Notes under the pieces: generated by a model
What the model saw: the letters and a program-made list of their open reading frames with translations, nothing else
What the model was told of the DNA's origin: nothing
Databases searched by the model: none
DNA from: Rotaria sp. Silwood1
Taxonomy: Eukaryota > Rotifera > Eurotatoria > Philodinida > Philodinidae
Direction of reading: 5' to 3'
Assembly (NCBI GenBank): GCA_905250075.1
Contig: CAJNOP010000001.1
Coordinates: 8,377,779 to 8,441,778, forward strand
DNA: 64,000 nucleotides
Shown here: positions 11,141 through 23,492 of the stretch, one piece after another
Layout: every line of letters starts with the position of its first letter
Position numbering within the stretch: position 1 is the first letter of the stretch
Program-made: the position numbers and the translations under genes

Positions 11141-12874
11141 ATGATCAAATTAGTATTCAATTTAATATCCTTATGTAATAAACATATTTCCGTCCAATTC
11201 TTTTTTTTGTCTCTCGTTTTCTTTTTTTCTACTAATTTACTTTAAAGTTTTTCTTATGTAACATCTCTATTAGAAAAAAAAAAAAATTTTTGTTTGTTTC
11301 TTTGTTTGACAAAAATATAAATCTCTTTTTCTTAGGAAACAAAATAATCTCAATTGAATTCTTTTTTTCATATTTTTATTTTTCAAATCAATTAGACAAA
11401 TACTTCGAATTGTTTTCTACTTCATCTTTTGAGATATCAATAGATCTGAAAAGAATTGAGAAAAAATAACAAGGACGGATTAATGGACATAACTCTAGAT
11501 GATTGTTTTTTTTGTTTTCGTATTTCTAATGAAAATATTTGATTGAGAAATATGATTCCTTGGTTATTATTTTGACTGAAAAATGAAATTCAGTAATAAT
11601 TGATGAATCTAACAAATTACAATTAATCGAATCCTTGATATTTGATCTTAGAATCTTTTATTCAGACTCATAACAGATAATAGTTATATCATATGAGTAA
11701 AATCATCTTTGTTTTTTTTGAATAATTATAAAAATTGAGAATTTGTATCTATGTTAATATTATTCTTTATTTAATTGAGATTTACTTCTAATCAGTAAAT
11801 AAAATCAGGTTTATGTCGGTAGTAGAATTTCATAGAGATGAATGTAATCTCACTAGCGTAACAATGTAGGTAGCTAGTGACCTACGATTTTGAGCAATCG
11901 GAAGAGGGAAGGACTTGAGACATTTTTTTTTGTCTAATACTCTATGAGACAAACTTATTTTAAAAACCATTAACTTCGCAAAATACTTTAAAAAATGGAT
12001 GAAAACAATCATTCGTTGCAAAGAAATTTAAAAAGAAAAGTCAGAAAATTTGCTAAAAACCAAAGGAATTCTACATTATTTGATTAATATGATAGGAAGT
12101 TTTGTTTGTTGAATATTGAGAAGCGAAAATGCCGTACTTCAGCATACACACTGTAGTTTTGGACTATGTCATAACTGTGCATCAGATTTGTTTAACTATT
12201 TCAAGTTCTCTATCGATCTGTGTTACGGTGTATTAACCAAAGTCCAGCCTGCATAAGTCTATCTGACAATAAAGCTCAAATACTTCACCGTACTCCAATT
12301 TTGGAAGTACAATGAAATATTGGGCTTTAGGGTGAGGATGGCTTACATGAGCTGGACTCCGGTGAATATATCCTAACACAGGTCGATAAGAGACTTGAAA
12401 TAGCTAAACAGATGTGATGCACAGTTATGGCTTAATGTGGAAGTACGCTGAAGTACAGCATTTTTGCTTTTTTCTCCTTGACCTTGGATCATTGATTCGA
12501 AGTTCTTCTGTTTGAGGCACATGTTAAAATTGATATTGGAATAAAACATCATTTTCACTTTTGTTTGCGATAATAATGAACTTTAAAATAATTTTGTTTA
12601 ATAAGGTATCAGACAAAAATTCGTTCGAGTTTGTCCTCTTTCAAGTGATGAAAATCTACAAATGACTACTTATGACCGTTGCCATACTATTACGCTTAAA
12701 TCGATCCCTATTTAATTTTGTCGTAAACATTACTTAAGATAGTTCTTTGATAATCGATGATTAAAATGAAATAGAAAACAATTGATAAGTTAAGTTATAC
12801 TATTCCTTAATCTATATTCATGATAATTATTTTAGAAAAAATACTTCCATATAAAAAAAACATCTGTCGAAAAA
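11141..12874. other. intergenic stretch containing a palindromic element
   Basis: AT-rich, with a T-rich 3' flank after the TMEM216-like gene. The only structured content is the roughly 365-bp palindrome at 12115-12480, described separately. A T-rich AG acceptor at 12834-12835, 39 nt before the next ATG, is a candidate 5'-UTR or trans-splice site for the channel gene. Confidence 0.5.
12115..12480. repeat. imperfect palindrome / foldback element
   Basis: Two arms of about 180 bp are imperfect reverse complements meeting near 12298. Matching blocks include CATAACTGTGCATCA in the left arm against TGATGCACAGTTATG in the right, GCTATTTCAAG-type sequence, and GTCCAGC near the centre. Similarity continues almost to the axis, so the RNA or single strand could form one long imperfect hairpin. 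I see no clear target-site duplication and no open frame. A foldback MITE is the likeliest identity. Confidence 0.8.
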
Positions 12875-15800
12875 ATGTCAGATATAATACTTAATGGTCC
12901 GAATAATGGTATTCGTGAATCATGGTCCGAAGAACATCTTATTCAAGCAATTGTTTTACTTGAAGATGCATATTCATTTCGTTCAATAGCACATAAATTA
13001 TCTCCATTGAATATATTAAAACTTTATCGATTATATTGGTCAAAATGGATTCAAAGATTATTAACATTAATTGTATCATGTCAATTATTTCTTATATTTA
13101 TTCAATATCCATCATCATTAAGTCGAACATCCGATTTAACAAAACAACCAAAACGATCAACATTACCTTGTTCTATACAATTAATTATTGAATATTTATG
13201 TTTAATTATATTTTATATTGATGCTATTATTCGAGTAAATCATTTTTATTTATTTATTTATTAAATTTCATTTATTTTATTTCATATAGGTTTATTTAAT
13301 TGGAATACAACATGCTCGAAAAAAACCTTGGCTAATATCATATTTTATTGTAACAACAATATCAATGATTGATCTTATTATATCTACTAATTTAGGTTGT
13401 CAAAAAAAAGTTAGATTAAAAAAATATTCTTTTCTTTGTGTTGTATTATCATATTGTTTATATCTAGACAATTAATATTCGATATTTACTTCGACCTTTT
13501 TATATGGCTTTTATATCACAAGAAATGAAAAAAGTTTTTAATAGTTTACGAAAATCATTTTTACAAATTCTTAGGTATTGAACTTTCTTTTTTTTTTTTT
13601 TTTTAAACAGTTTATTTTATTTGTTTTTAAGTGTAACACTTCTTCTTGCAATTCATATTTATTTTTTTTCTGTTATTGGAATGATTCTATTTCCACCTGC
13701 GAAGGTATATGATTTGTTTTTTTTTTTATTAAATGAATGAATCCGAAAGTTTTGCGACAATATGTTCCTTCATTTTTCGATCGGTTAAAATAATTACTAG
13801 AAGTTATTAAATATTAATTTAAAATCAATATTTTGTTCTCTTTTCGGATATGCTAACATTGAAAACAAAATACTTGCGAATCATGTTTTTGATATAAAAT
13901 ATAAAACTTTGGGTAAGAACAAACTTACCTACGATTAGTATAAGAGTACAAATACAAAATTTTGGAAAAAAAAATCCATAAGTCATAACATGAGTTAGGC
14001 AATGCGGCCAATGAAAGAGAGAATGAACGTCTAACTTGTTTCAAATACATGAAAAGCAAGAACAAATCTTTTTCTTTGAAACAATATTTTGATTATTAAT
14101 TTTTCATAAGCAGTACATTATCATTTTTCGACTTATAAAATGCATTAGTAGAATCACTTCGAGAATAGTTTTCGTTCAAATTTTATTTTTTTTCACTCTG
14201 GAGAAAGTTGCTTTTGTAACTTCAAAAATATGAGTTTAATCAAAATTTCGAAACTATATTTGCAGAGAATACAAATTTTAAATTTTTACAGACTATCTTA
14301 ATTGATTGAAAAATGAAGAAAGATTTTATTTTAAAATTTTCTGTTCATTCAATTATTTAATATTTTTTTTGTTCAAAATTGATAAACGAAATTAATTTTG
14401 TTAAGTCACAAGATTCGACAAATGATCGAATTGATGAAGGAACAAAATATTTTCCAGATTTTCCTGATGCATTAATTAATTTAATTGTCCTTTTAACAAC
14501 TGCAAATAATCCAGATGGTAAAAATAATTTCAATTTCAATTTCAATTTATTTATTATTTTTTATTAAATATTTAGTAACATTACCAGCTTATTCAAAAAA
14601 TCGATTATACATTATTTATTTTGCTATTTTTCTTACTATTGGTAAAATTTTAATTTAATATATAATAATGTTCAAAGTGAAAATAATACGATACTTTTGA
14701 ATTTTTTTGTTACAATGCTGAGTGTCTAACACAAATCCAAAATATTGATTTCAATAGTTAATAAAGTTCTCTATCAGATACGATTTATATTAAAACTTCA
14801 TAGCAGAGATGTCCATCGCGGCTCAAAATCTGCCGCTGCCGCGCCGCGGCCAAAATCAAACAAAGCTGCTGCGCCGCTCCCGCGACGCGATGGCCTGTTA
14901 AAAAAAGCTACCGCGCCGCTGCCGCGCTGGTATTCGAAAAAATGTTTTGATTTTCAAGGCTTTGACTGGTTTGAAATAGAACTGATGCCGCTAATCGATC
15001 AGATTCGCTAAGTCTTACAGTATAGCATACATAAGCATGCAGATTCTGTGCAAATTCATGAATTTTTGAAATTTTTTCCTAAAAAGCTGCCGCCGCCGCG
15101 CCGCTGCCGCGACGGCAAAATAAAAATCTCTCCCGCGCCGCGATAGTTTTTGGAAAAAATCTGCCGCTGCCGCGCCGCCACCGCCACGGTGGCAGCGGCG
15201 CAATGGACATCTCTGCTTCATAGTTAGACTATAGAGGAAAGTTTTCTAAGCAAAACTGTACACCAGTAGTGATCAAGTGAGAGATGACATTGTAGAAATT
15301 CATTTGTATAACAGTATCATCTGAAAGAGTACACAATTTTCAACAATATGAGAGATCACTAAACTTCTCATGTTTTTTCTAAAGAAATTTTCCATCATAA
15401 TTAGACAATCAGCATCACAAAAAAAGAACATTTTAAATATTACTATATAAAATATGATATTGATTTTCTTCTAAAGGTCTTTATTGTTTAATGACATTAT
15501 TTACTGTTATTAAAATGAATACATTTAAAGAATTTTTTACAGTAAGATACATATATTATTTAAAATAATTATAATTTATATAATATTAATTAGACATCAA
15601 TGCAAAATTCATTATTTCGTCGTCGTTTAGCAGTTCGTGTTTGTTTTGATATATTACTTGAAAGTGAAGTTATTCCATCACCACGAACAACAGATGATAT
15701 AACAACTTCACTTGTTACTCGTCAATCGTTTGTTTCTACAATTTTGGTTTTTTTTTTTTCTTTCTTATTTAATTTAAAATTTTATTTTAGATCTCGATCA

Positions 15801-17772
15801 ACAGTTTCTATGTTATTAGTAACACGTGTTATATCTGGTACAAATTTACCTGAACTTCATAAACGTGCATTACTTGATGTATGATTTTATTATTTAACAA
15901 TTGAAATTGATTAATAATTTCATTAATAGATATTAACACGAAATAATCAACAAAATAGTCAAGTTACTTGGGATATGTTTTCAACAGCTATGTTATCACT
16001 TGATGCTGATCATCCAAAACGGGTAAATAAAATAAGAAAAAAAAAACTAAACATTTGAATTTCATTAATGATATTTTTTATATTTAGTCTGTTGAACATC
16101 ATGAATATTCTGGTATATGGGCATTAGTACAACTTATTGGTGCTTCAAAATATTTAACATGGTTTGGAAATGCAATGGGTTTAATTAATTTTATTATTCT
16201 AGTTGTATGTATATATATAAAATAAGAAAGATAATATTTAATAAAATTTAAATATATTTAGATTGAAGGTGGACTTCGATATCATCCAAAATTTCATACA
16301 ATTGATATTATTTTATCGGTAAAATTTTTTATCTAGAATAATTCTTTTTATTTATGTTTTTTGTTTTTCTATTTAGAATATTTTATTTTCATTTTGTATT
16401 TATTATTTTCTTGAAACAATTCTTAAACTTTGGTCTCTTCGTCCAAGAGTCTTTTTTAAATATGTATTCAATACATTTGATGCTATTTTAGCTCTTTCTT
16501 TATTCGTAAATATATTTATTTTGAAAAAAGAAAATAACTATATATTATTTTCAATAATTTAAATATAAAATAGGTTCTTCATATAGTTCATTGGTCAATG
16601 TATGGAACATTAAGTATTACAAATATGTAAATCAATTCGATTTTTTTTTATAGAATAAATTATTGTTTTATATATATATATATTATAGTGAAATCGATAA
16701 AGATTCTAGTGGAACAGCAAGTTCAATTTGGGCAATAACACGTATTATCAATTTATTTGTTGTTTTTCGAACAATACGTTCAATGCCACATTTTACTAAT
16801 TATGGAATTATTATGGGAACAATTAGTGATGGAATGAGAAATTTAAAAGCATTTATTGGAATTCTTATTGTATGTTATTTATTTTGAGATATTAAAAAGA
16901 TCAAAGAGCTAAATAAATAAATATTTGTTTGATTTCTTCTTTTTTTTTTATTTTTGTGTATAGTGTTTGTTTTATGTATATGCTGTATTAGGCATGTGGC
17001 TCTTTCGTGGAGTTATTAAAGCACCGACAGAATCTGATTTAGTGTAAGTAGATAAATTAGGGAAAAAAAAATTCTTGGATTTTGAAATTCTTTAGAAATG
17101 CAACATGTGGATCATATCAACAAAGTAATTATTGGGCAAATAATTTTGATGATTTTTTTGTAAGTAGTTTTTAATATTAATAAGAAATAATCAAAAAATT
17201 TTAACATATTTTTTTTTGTTGTTGTTGGTGTAGTCGACTGTGGTTATTTTATATGATGTTATGTTAGTTAATAATTGGGGAGTATTTTTAAGTGCTCTTA
17301 GAGAATTTTCTACAAGGTTGATTTAATTTATTTTCAATTAAAAACAAAAAAAAAAAATTTTTTTTTTTTTCTATTAATTATATTTAGATGGAGTCAATTA
17401 TATCTTGTTAGTTGGTGGTTTTTATCGAATGTTTATATTTTAGCACTTGTACTTGGTTTTATTGTTGAAGTATGTTTATTTAATTAATCGTTTTCGATAA
17501 ATTTATTATTATTATTATTTTGTGTAAAGTTATTTGCATTGAATGTTGCTCGATTTGAAGAGAGTGGATTTGCTCAAAGAGAAAATGGTTTAGCAAATAC
17601 ATATTTTGTCAAAACACTTTTTCATTTATTTAAGTAAAAATATTTTTATTATTTAATAATGAAATAAATTTAGATTTATTTATATTTTAGACGAAGTTTA
17701 AAAGAACCATCGGATGAAGAAATAAATAAAGCACTTGTTAAATATAAACTATTATATGTTATTAGACAATGA
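12875..17772 (+). CDS. TPCN: two-pore channel (TPC family)
   Basis: Exons: 12875-13234, 13290-13409, 13468-13574, 13632-13704, 14406-14517, 14576-14641, 15477-15541, 15594-15727, 15791-15878, 15930-16022, 16088-16204, 16262-16318, 16377-16505, 16574-16626, 16689-16869, 16964-17043, 17096-17159, 17234-17316, 17388-17469, 17530-17633, 17691-17772. They sum to 2250 nt (749 aa), the usual TPC length, with every junction in phase. The N-terminus has the TPC hallmark EDAYSFRSIAHKLS. Two six-helix domains follow. Filter I is LLTTANNPD (about 249-257) and filter II LVNNWGVFL (about 644-652), both of animal TPC type. LRPFYMAFISQEMKKV follows the first S4 region, and the second S4 holds R..R in FRTIRSM. 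Animal TPCs conduct Na+/Ca2+ from endolysosomes in response to PI(3,5)P2 or NAADP. I cannot choose between TPC1, 2 and 3. One intron (14642-15476) carries a hAT MITE. Confidence 0.92.
14796..15223. mobile_element. hAT-type MITE with 8-bp target duplication
   Basis: The element spans 14804-15215 (412 bp). It starts CAGAGATGTCCAT and ends with the exact reverse complement ATGGACATCTCTG. It is flanked by identical 8-bp duplications CTTCATAG at 14796-14803 and 15216-15223, the hAT signature. The interior has no transposase frame but holds repeated CCGCTGCCGCGCCG-like blocks in inverted arrangement, strikingly GC-rich in this AT-rich locus. It lies entirely inside a two-pore-channel intron without touching splice sites. 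Perfect duplications suggest fairly recent insertion. Confidence 0.92.
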
Positions 17773-19585
17773 CAATATTAAGCAATACGAATAGACTATA
17801 TGATTTATTAATTGTAATTTTCCTTTTTGTGCATATTTAAATAGATTTTTATCATTAATTTATATATTTTTTTTTACACAACTTTTTTAATTTAAAAAAA
17901 AAATATGTGATTAAATATATTAAAATTTGAATTATTTTTATTATAAAATGAGAATGTTTTATGTTCATATTATTTGATCGGATATGCTACTAAAGATTGC
18001 AAATTCGAGTTCTTTTTAATGAATCTTTCAATCAAAGAAGATAGATTTTCTCATGAACATTGATGAAGAAATTAAACAAAAAAAAACAATGTATGATTTC
18101 TATTTTATTTCTATTGAAAAATATTATATAAAAATTAATATTGGAAATAGGTGTTTTTTTTTGAAGAGTCCATAAAAGTTCTAGAATGTTTAGTCAAAGA
18201 ATTATATGTTGTTTCTGTTTCATATTATACTATTAGCTACTTATTGAATCAAACATCGTTGTCAAAGGATTAAAAGTTCTTACAATTTAGATATTGTTCA
18301 CATAATCAACATTTGTACAATCGAGACTCAAAAGTTTTTACATTGTATAAAATAAATTATTCACTCAAAACAATCATTATGTTTACGAAAAATTTCACTG
18401 AAAATAAGTTCAAGTTTTACTGAACAATATCACTACATAAACATGGGGTAAGAAGTCAATAAAAATATGTTTAAGATTACTAAATTCAAGTAATGCATCA
18501 AAGTTGTGTGATGAAACAAAAAAAAAGTCATCTCAATACCATTAATTCACTACATCATCTTCTCACAACAGTGCTTTTACAGGCTTTTTTTTTAACAATC
18601 AGATGAAAGAATCAAAGTTGCTAATCAACATATAAAGATTTTATACTTTCTGTCATAAACATAAATTATGATTAATATTTCATTTTCTTAATATCAAATA
18701 AAATAAATACAAAAAAAGACTAATAATAATAATAATTCATTTGTATAGATTCAACTATGTTCTTGAAAAGAAAAACAAGAACACGATTCTCAAAAGACGA
18801 AGAAAACTCTTAAATATTGTACTGTTCGAACATAGCTTCACGACGGAACAAAGCAACGTGATAGTGTAATGTATAGGTTTCTTTAATTATATTGCATACT
18901 CTATAAATACGACGTAGTATGCTGTTATATGGCATTCATAACATTCGACGTAACAATTCTTCTAATAGTTAAAGTCTATAGATCGATTTCATGAAAGATT
19001 ACAAATATTCATTAGATTTTCAAACAAAGATTATTTAGTATGTTTTAGATTACTTTCAAGTACAATGAATAACAAAAAAGAAAAAGAAACGAAATGTTCA
19101 AAATTCTATTGTAAATTTTTTTTTTTAGAAACAATAGAAAACTGATCTCAAACAATAATATTTATCAAATGGAACAGAGAAAATAAATAGCGAAAATATT
19201 ATTAAAAATGGATGCAAAGGAAAATATAAAACGATTCTAAGATTTGATATAAATTCAAAGTATAAATAATTGTCCATCACTCATACAATATAAAATTACG
19301 TACATAAAAATATCTTACTAATCGATGAAAAACAAAATTTTATTTTTTTATCAAAATATAAACAATGATAAAGGAAAATTCTCAACATGATAAGAAAGTT
19401 CCATCGAAGACATTGTTTTTTATTCTAGTCAAATTAATGCCAATATATTCCGTATTTATTTTGTATTGGACATATGTTTGTATGTGGTATGTGCATTTTT
19501 TTTTTATCTTTGTTTTCGAACACATATATATTCATTTTGTGTTTTCGTTAAAATCATTTTGTCTTTTGTATATAAAATATTTTGA
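17773..19585. other. gene-free stretch
   Basis: AT-rich sequence between two plus-strand genes. I found no exon-like block with splice signals, no strong inverted repeat and no RNA gene. A 91-codon open frame at 19365-19640 is Phe/Tyr-rich and overlaps the next gene in another frame, so I discount it. Confidence 0.5.
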
Positions 19586-20596
19586 ATGGATGTTTTTAAA
19601 CGTAATCAATTTAAATTTCGATCTTTACCTCGTTGTTTAACATCTGCTATTCGATCAATATCATTTGAACGTCTTGATAGTCATCATTATTTTTCAAATA
19701 CACCATCTTTACCTAGAAGACGAAATGGAATATCTGCAGATTCATATAATGAAATTAGAAAATTAATTTTACATGCACCATTACCAACAACTATTCTTCA
19801 ACAATCACCAACAAAAGAATTTTCATTAAATGGCATTGATTTACCTTTAGCTGCTTCGTCATATTATATTCTCACATTAATAAATGAATGTTCAACACTT
19901 GTTTTATTTAATAAAGATTATGAACTATGTCGAATTGATATAAGTGATGCATTAGTTCTTGTTCATGATCTTTGTTGGTCATCAAAATTAAATATGTTTC
20001 TTATGGCTGGATATTCTCTTTATACATTTAATCCTCGATCATGTATATTATCGACTATTGACAAAATAGAATTAGCTCGTGGTGAATGGATTGTATCGAT
20101 AACAAGTGATAGTAATTCAATTTATCTTCTTTATTCATCACGTTCAGTTCGTATAGAATGTCGTTCACTTTTTCTACCACATCAGCTTGAAAAACAATGG
20201 TTACAAAAAGATTTTCTTCAACAAAAAGATTTTCTTGCACAATGTATACGTATTAATGAATGGAATATTCTTGCTATGACAATAAAACAAAGAAATGGTG
20301 AATGGAGAGTTGATTTATTTAATTCAACTAATCTTAAACGAATACATCGAAGTTGTGCATTAGGCCATGGTGTACCCGGAATGAGAAATTGTCTACTCAT
20401 ATCTTATAATCGTTTATGGATTGTTATTAATAATTGTTCAATACCTAAACAAATTATTTTACTTGATGAAAATGGTCGAATTAAAGCAAAAACACATATT
20501 GATAAACCACATGGATTTTGTAATCTTTGTTTAATCGGTAATGAATGGATTGGAATGAATTTAAAAGATAAATTACGACTTTATAAGATTCAATAA
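19586..20596 (+). CDS. intronless gene, unrecognised, possibly propeller-like
   Basis: A single open frame of 336 aa starts at ATG 19586, with an in-frame TGA one codon upstream, so the start is well bounded. No signal peptide or membrane helix is evident. After a basic N-terminus (RCLTSAIRSISFER, PSLPRRRNG), residues 75-336 read as repeated short beta-strand-like units with spaced tryptophans (DLCWSSKLNMFLMAG, GEWIVSITSDSNSIYLL, NEWNILAMTIKQRNGEWRV, NEWIGMNLKDKLRLYKIQ). This suggests a WD40/NHL-like beta-propeller. I do not recognise a named family. A 15-bp tandem duplication codes the repeat KDFLQQKDFL at about residues 211-220. The lack of introns contrasts with its neighbours. It may be a lineage-specific expansion or a retrocopy. 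Confidence 0.75.
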   Translation: MDVFKRNQFKFRSLPRCLTSAIRSISFERLDSHHYFSNTPSLPRRRNGISADSYNEIRKLILHAPLPTTILQQSPTKEFSLNGIDLPLAASSYYILTLINECSTLVLFNKDYELCRIDISDALVLVHDLCWSSKLNMFLMAGYSLYTFNPRSCILSTIDKIELARGEWIVSITSDSNSIYLLYSSRSVRIECRSLFLPHQLEKQWLQKDFLQQKDFLAQCIRINEWNILAMTIKQRNGEWRVDLFNSTNLKRIHRSCALGHGVPGMRNCLLISYNRLWIVINNCSIPKQIILLDENGRIKAKTHIDKPHGFCNLCLIGNEWIGMNLKDKLRLYKIQ

Positions 20597-21571
20597 TCAG
20601 TTTTTATTTTTATTCGAATTTAGATCGATAACAGGTTTTTTTTTCCTTTATTTGGACATAACGAATAAAACACCAATTTATTTTTTAATTTATTTATTTG
20701 GAATTTTATCTATTTAATAATAAATAAAAAGTACAACAGTTGTACATAGTTCAGTTGTAATCTAACGAAAACGAAAAAAAGAAAAGCATAGGAAAGAGCT
20801 GAAAGAGTATATCAATAATCTGTTTTATTATTATTTTTTCTTTAATAATAATCATTTCGAACTCTGTTAGACATTAAATTAAATAAATATTTATAAAAAT
20901 ACAAAGATCTGATTCATAAATGAAATATACTATTATGAAAAATCTTTTGAAGAAAATCAGCTCTTATTAACACAAAAGATAATAATTGTAACTTTTATAT
21001 TTAACTCTTATGTCGTACGTTTACATCTTCAACACTAAGAAACAATTAATCCGAAAGATATATGTACTACTAAATTATTATCTCAAATACCAATCCAGTT
21101 AACATCAATTATATAAAAATTTAAAAAATGATTTCATTCATACGAAATACCTGTTATTTAATAGAACAAACTAATTTTCTTTTCTAAATTTAGAAGAATA
21201 TTTATCTTTTATCAAAAAAGAAAGAAAAGTGCGTATATATGTCTATATATAGCTATAATTTAATATTCGTTTTTTTTCTTTATTGTTTATTGATAATTAT
21301 ATTAATGAATGAAACTATACAGATTTGTTAGAAGTCATTTCTTCTATTGATAATTTAATATTTGCATTGCCGTAAATGATTAATATTAATCTAAAATGTC
21401 CTTTTGGTATCAATAAAATATTTTCTAACGAATTAAGATCATATCACATGACATGTATTTCTCAGTTAAATACAAAACGAAATAGGGGATCAAAGGAAAG
21501 AAATACACACAAAGACACAAAAAAAAAAAAATAATAATAATTTTCTTTCTTTCTGTTTTTTTTTTTTTTTG
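20597..21571. other. convergent intergenic stretch
   Basis: Sequence between the stops of a plus-strand and a minus-strand gene, therefore holding two 3' ends. It is AT-rich, with several AATAAA-like hexamers near both ends (for example around 20718). Nothing else is recognised. Confidence 0.5.
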
Positions 21572-23460
21572 TTAAATATTCAAACTTAAATTCGATCCAG
21601 GAACATTTGAATTATTATTATTGGAAGTATTTGTATTAGATGTTGTTTGTGTTGGTGGTGATAAACGTGATGATGATGATAATCTATTAAGTGGTTGAGA
21701 AGAACGTGATAATGATAAACCTTTTGAACGTACATGTATTTGTCCACCATGACGTATTAAACGTTTTTCAATTTCTCCAGCTGTTAAATTATCTTCAATA
21801 ATTTGTTCTCGACCATTTGAACGTATCCAAATAAATACAAATGATGTTGTTGATGATAATGTTGATATTGATTTTAATAACATATTTTGTTGTTTTGTAA
21901 CTATTTTTAATAATTCATTTGATGTTATTGTTTTATTTGTACGTAATTTAAATGGTATTAATGTATTTGATGTTAATATAGGAATGTAAAATGTTAATTC
22001 AATAGGATCATTATTTGTTTCAGATGTTGATATTGTTGATGCACGATATGTTGTATATCTATCAGTATTATTTATTTCATGATCAATAAAACCACTATCA
22101 TAATTATTAATTATTGATGTATCATTTAAAAATGATGATGATAATGATGTTGATGTTATTGGTAAAGCTAATGTTGAATTTGAAAATTTAACTGTATGTA
22201 ATTCAGAATCAGATGCATAATTTGATGATGAAGAATCCGTTGTTATTATTTTTAATTGAATATTTGATGATGGTTGAAATGTTAACCATGATTTAAGTGA
22301 TATACCAGCATAAGATTTATCTTTTGCACAATTAATTACATCAACAAGCCAACGTGATGAACGCCATATATCATCTAAATCTTGTTGACATGATAATAAA
22401 TGATTAAGACGATAACGTGATTCATCTAATTCATTTATTGAAAATGCTTCACGTTGAGTTTGTTGAGCACATATTAATTCAAAATCAAGACAAATTGATA
22501 CACGACTATATTGAGATATAAAACGATAATTATTACTTAAATGTTGTACTACGAATAAATAGAAATTAAAATTATTAAATTAAGATCGTTTTTTTTCTTT
22601 CATTTTTATAAATAAAAACTTACAAACTTCAAATATATATACAGGTAAATATGTAAATGGTGTTAAACAATCACTTGAAAATGAATGACGTTGAGTTGAT
22701 GTTGATGTAGTTGAAAGTACATTTACTTCATCAGCTGTTGACATTAATATTATTAAAGAAAGATCATCACGAATCTCAACTACTTGAGCATCATATATAC
22801 GACTATTTGAAAAATGAGTTTCTGGAAGATCTAAAAAATTATTTTTTGTTTTTTTGTTTTGTTTTCATGAATTATATTTTGAATATATGTACTTCAAATA
22901 AAAACAATTCAGATTTTATTTAGATTAACAAATTCAAATTAGAGTACTGTACGCATAGAACTTTTCCTACTTTTACTCTACCTGTATGCAGATGTCAGTA
23001 AAGATATAGGTATTTGACCGGTGGCTTACATTAACTCTAAAACATCGCTGATAATTCAATAGAACAATCAGTCAATTAGTTATGAACAATATCGCTATTA
23101 AACAACACCAATAAAACATGTTTTTTCAAATTATTTATAAATTCTATGGTTAAAAAGGAAGTTTGAGTGTTCACAAAACCGTTACTTTTAACATTCGTAT
23201 CCATAATTCTACTTATTTTGTACATACTCAAAACTTTTCTGCCCTATCCGTAGCCACGATTTTCAATACTCTAATTCAAACGTTAGTGATTAATATTCGT
23301 TCTAAAACTTATATTAATTCTTAAAAATAAAATTTTATTCTTAATAAATAAACTTACTGAGCATAAGACACAAATCTTTGGCAGCTTCTTGAAATTGTAT
23401 CTTAAAAAGTGAAATACCAGTTTCATCAGATAGATTTTCTGTTGTTGTTTCATCATCATC

Positions 23461-23492
<32 letters not shown>

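Noticed and set aside
14745..15221. Ala/Pro/Arg-rich open frames on both strands
   Set aside because: They are translations of the GC-rich hAT MITE within an intron, not genes.
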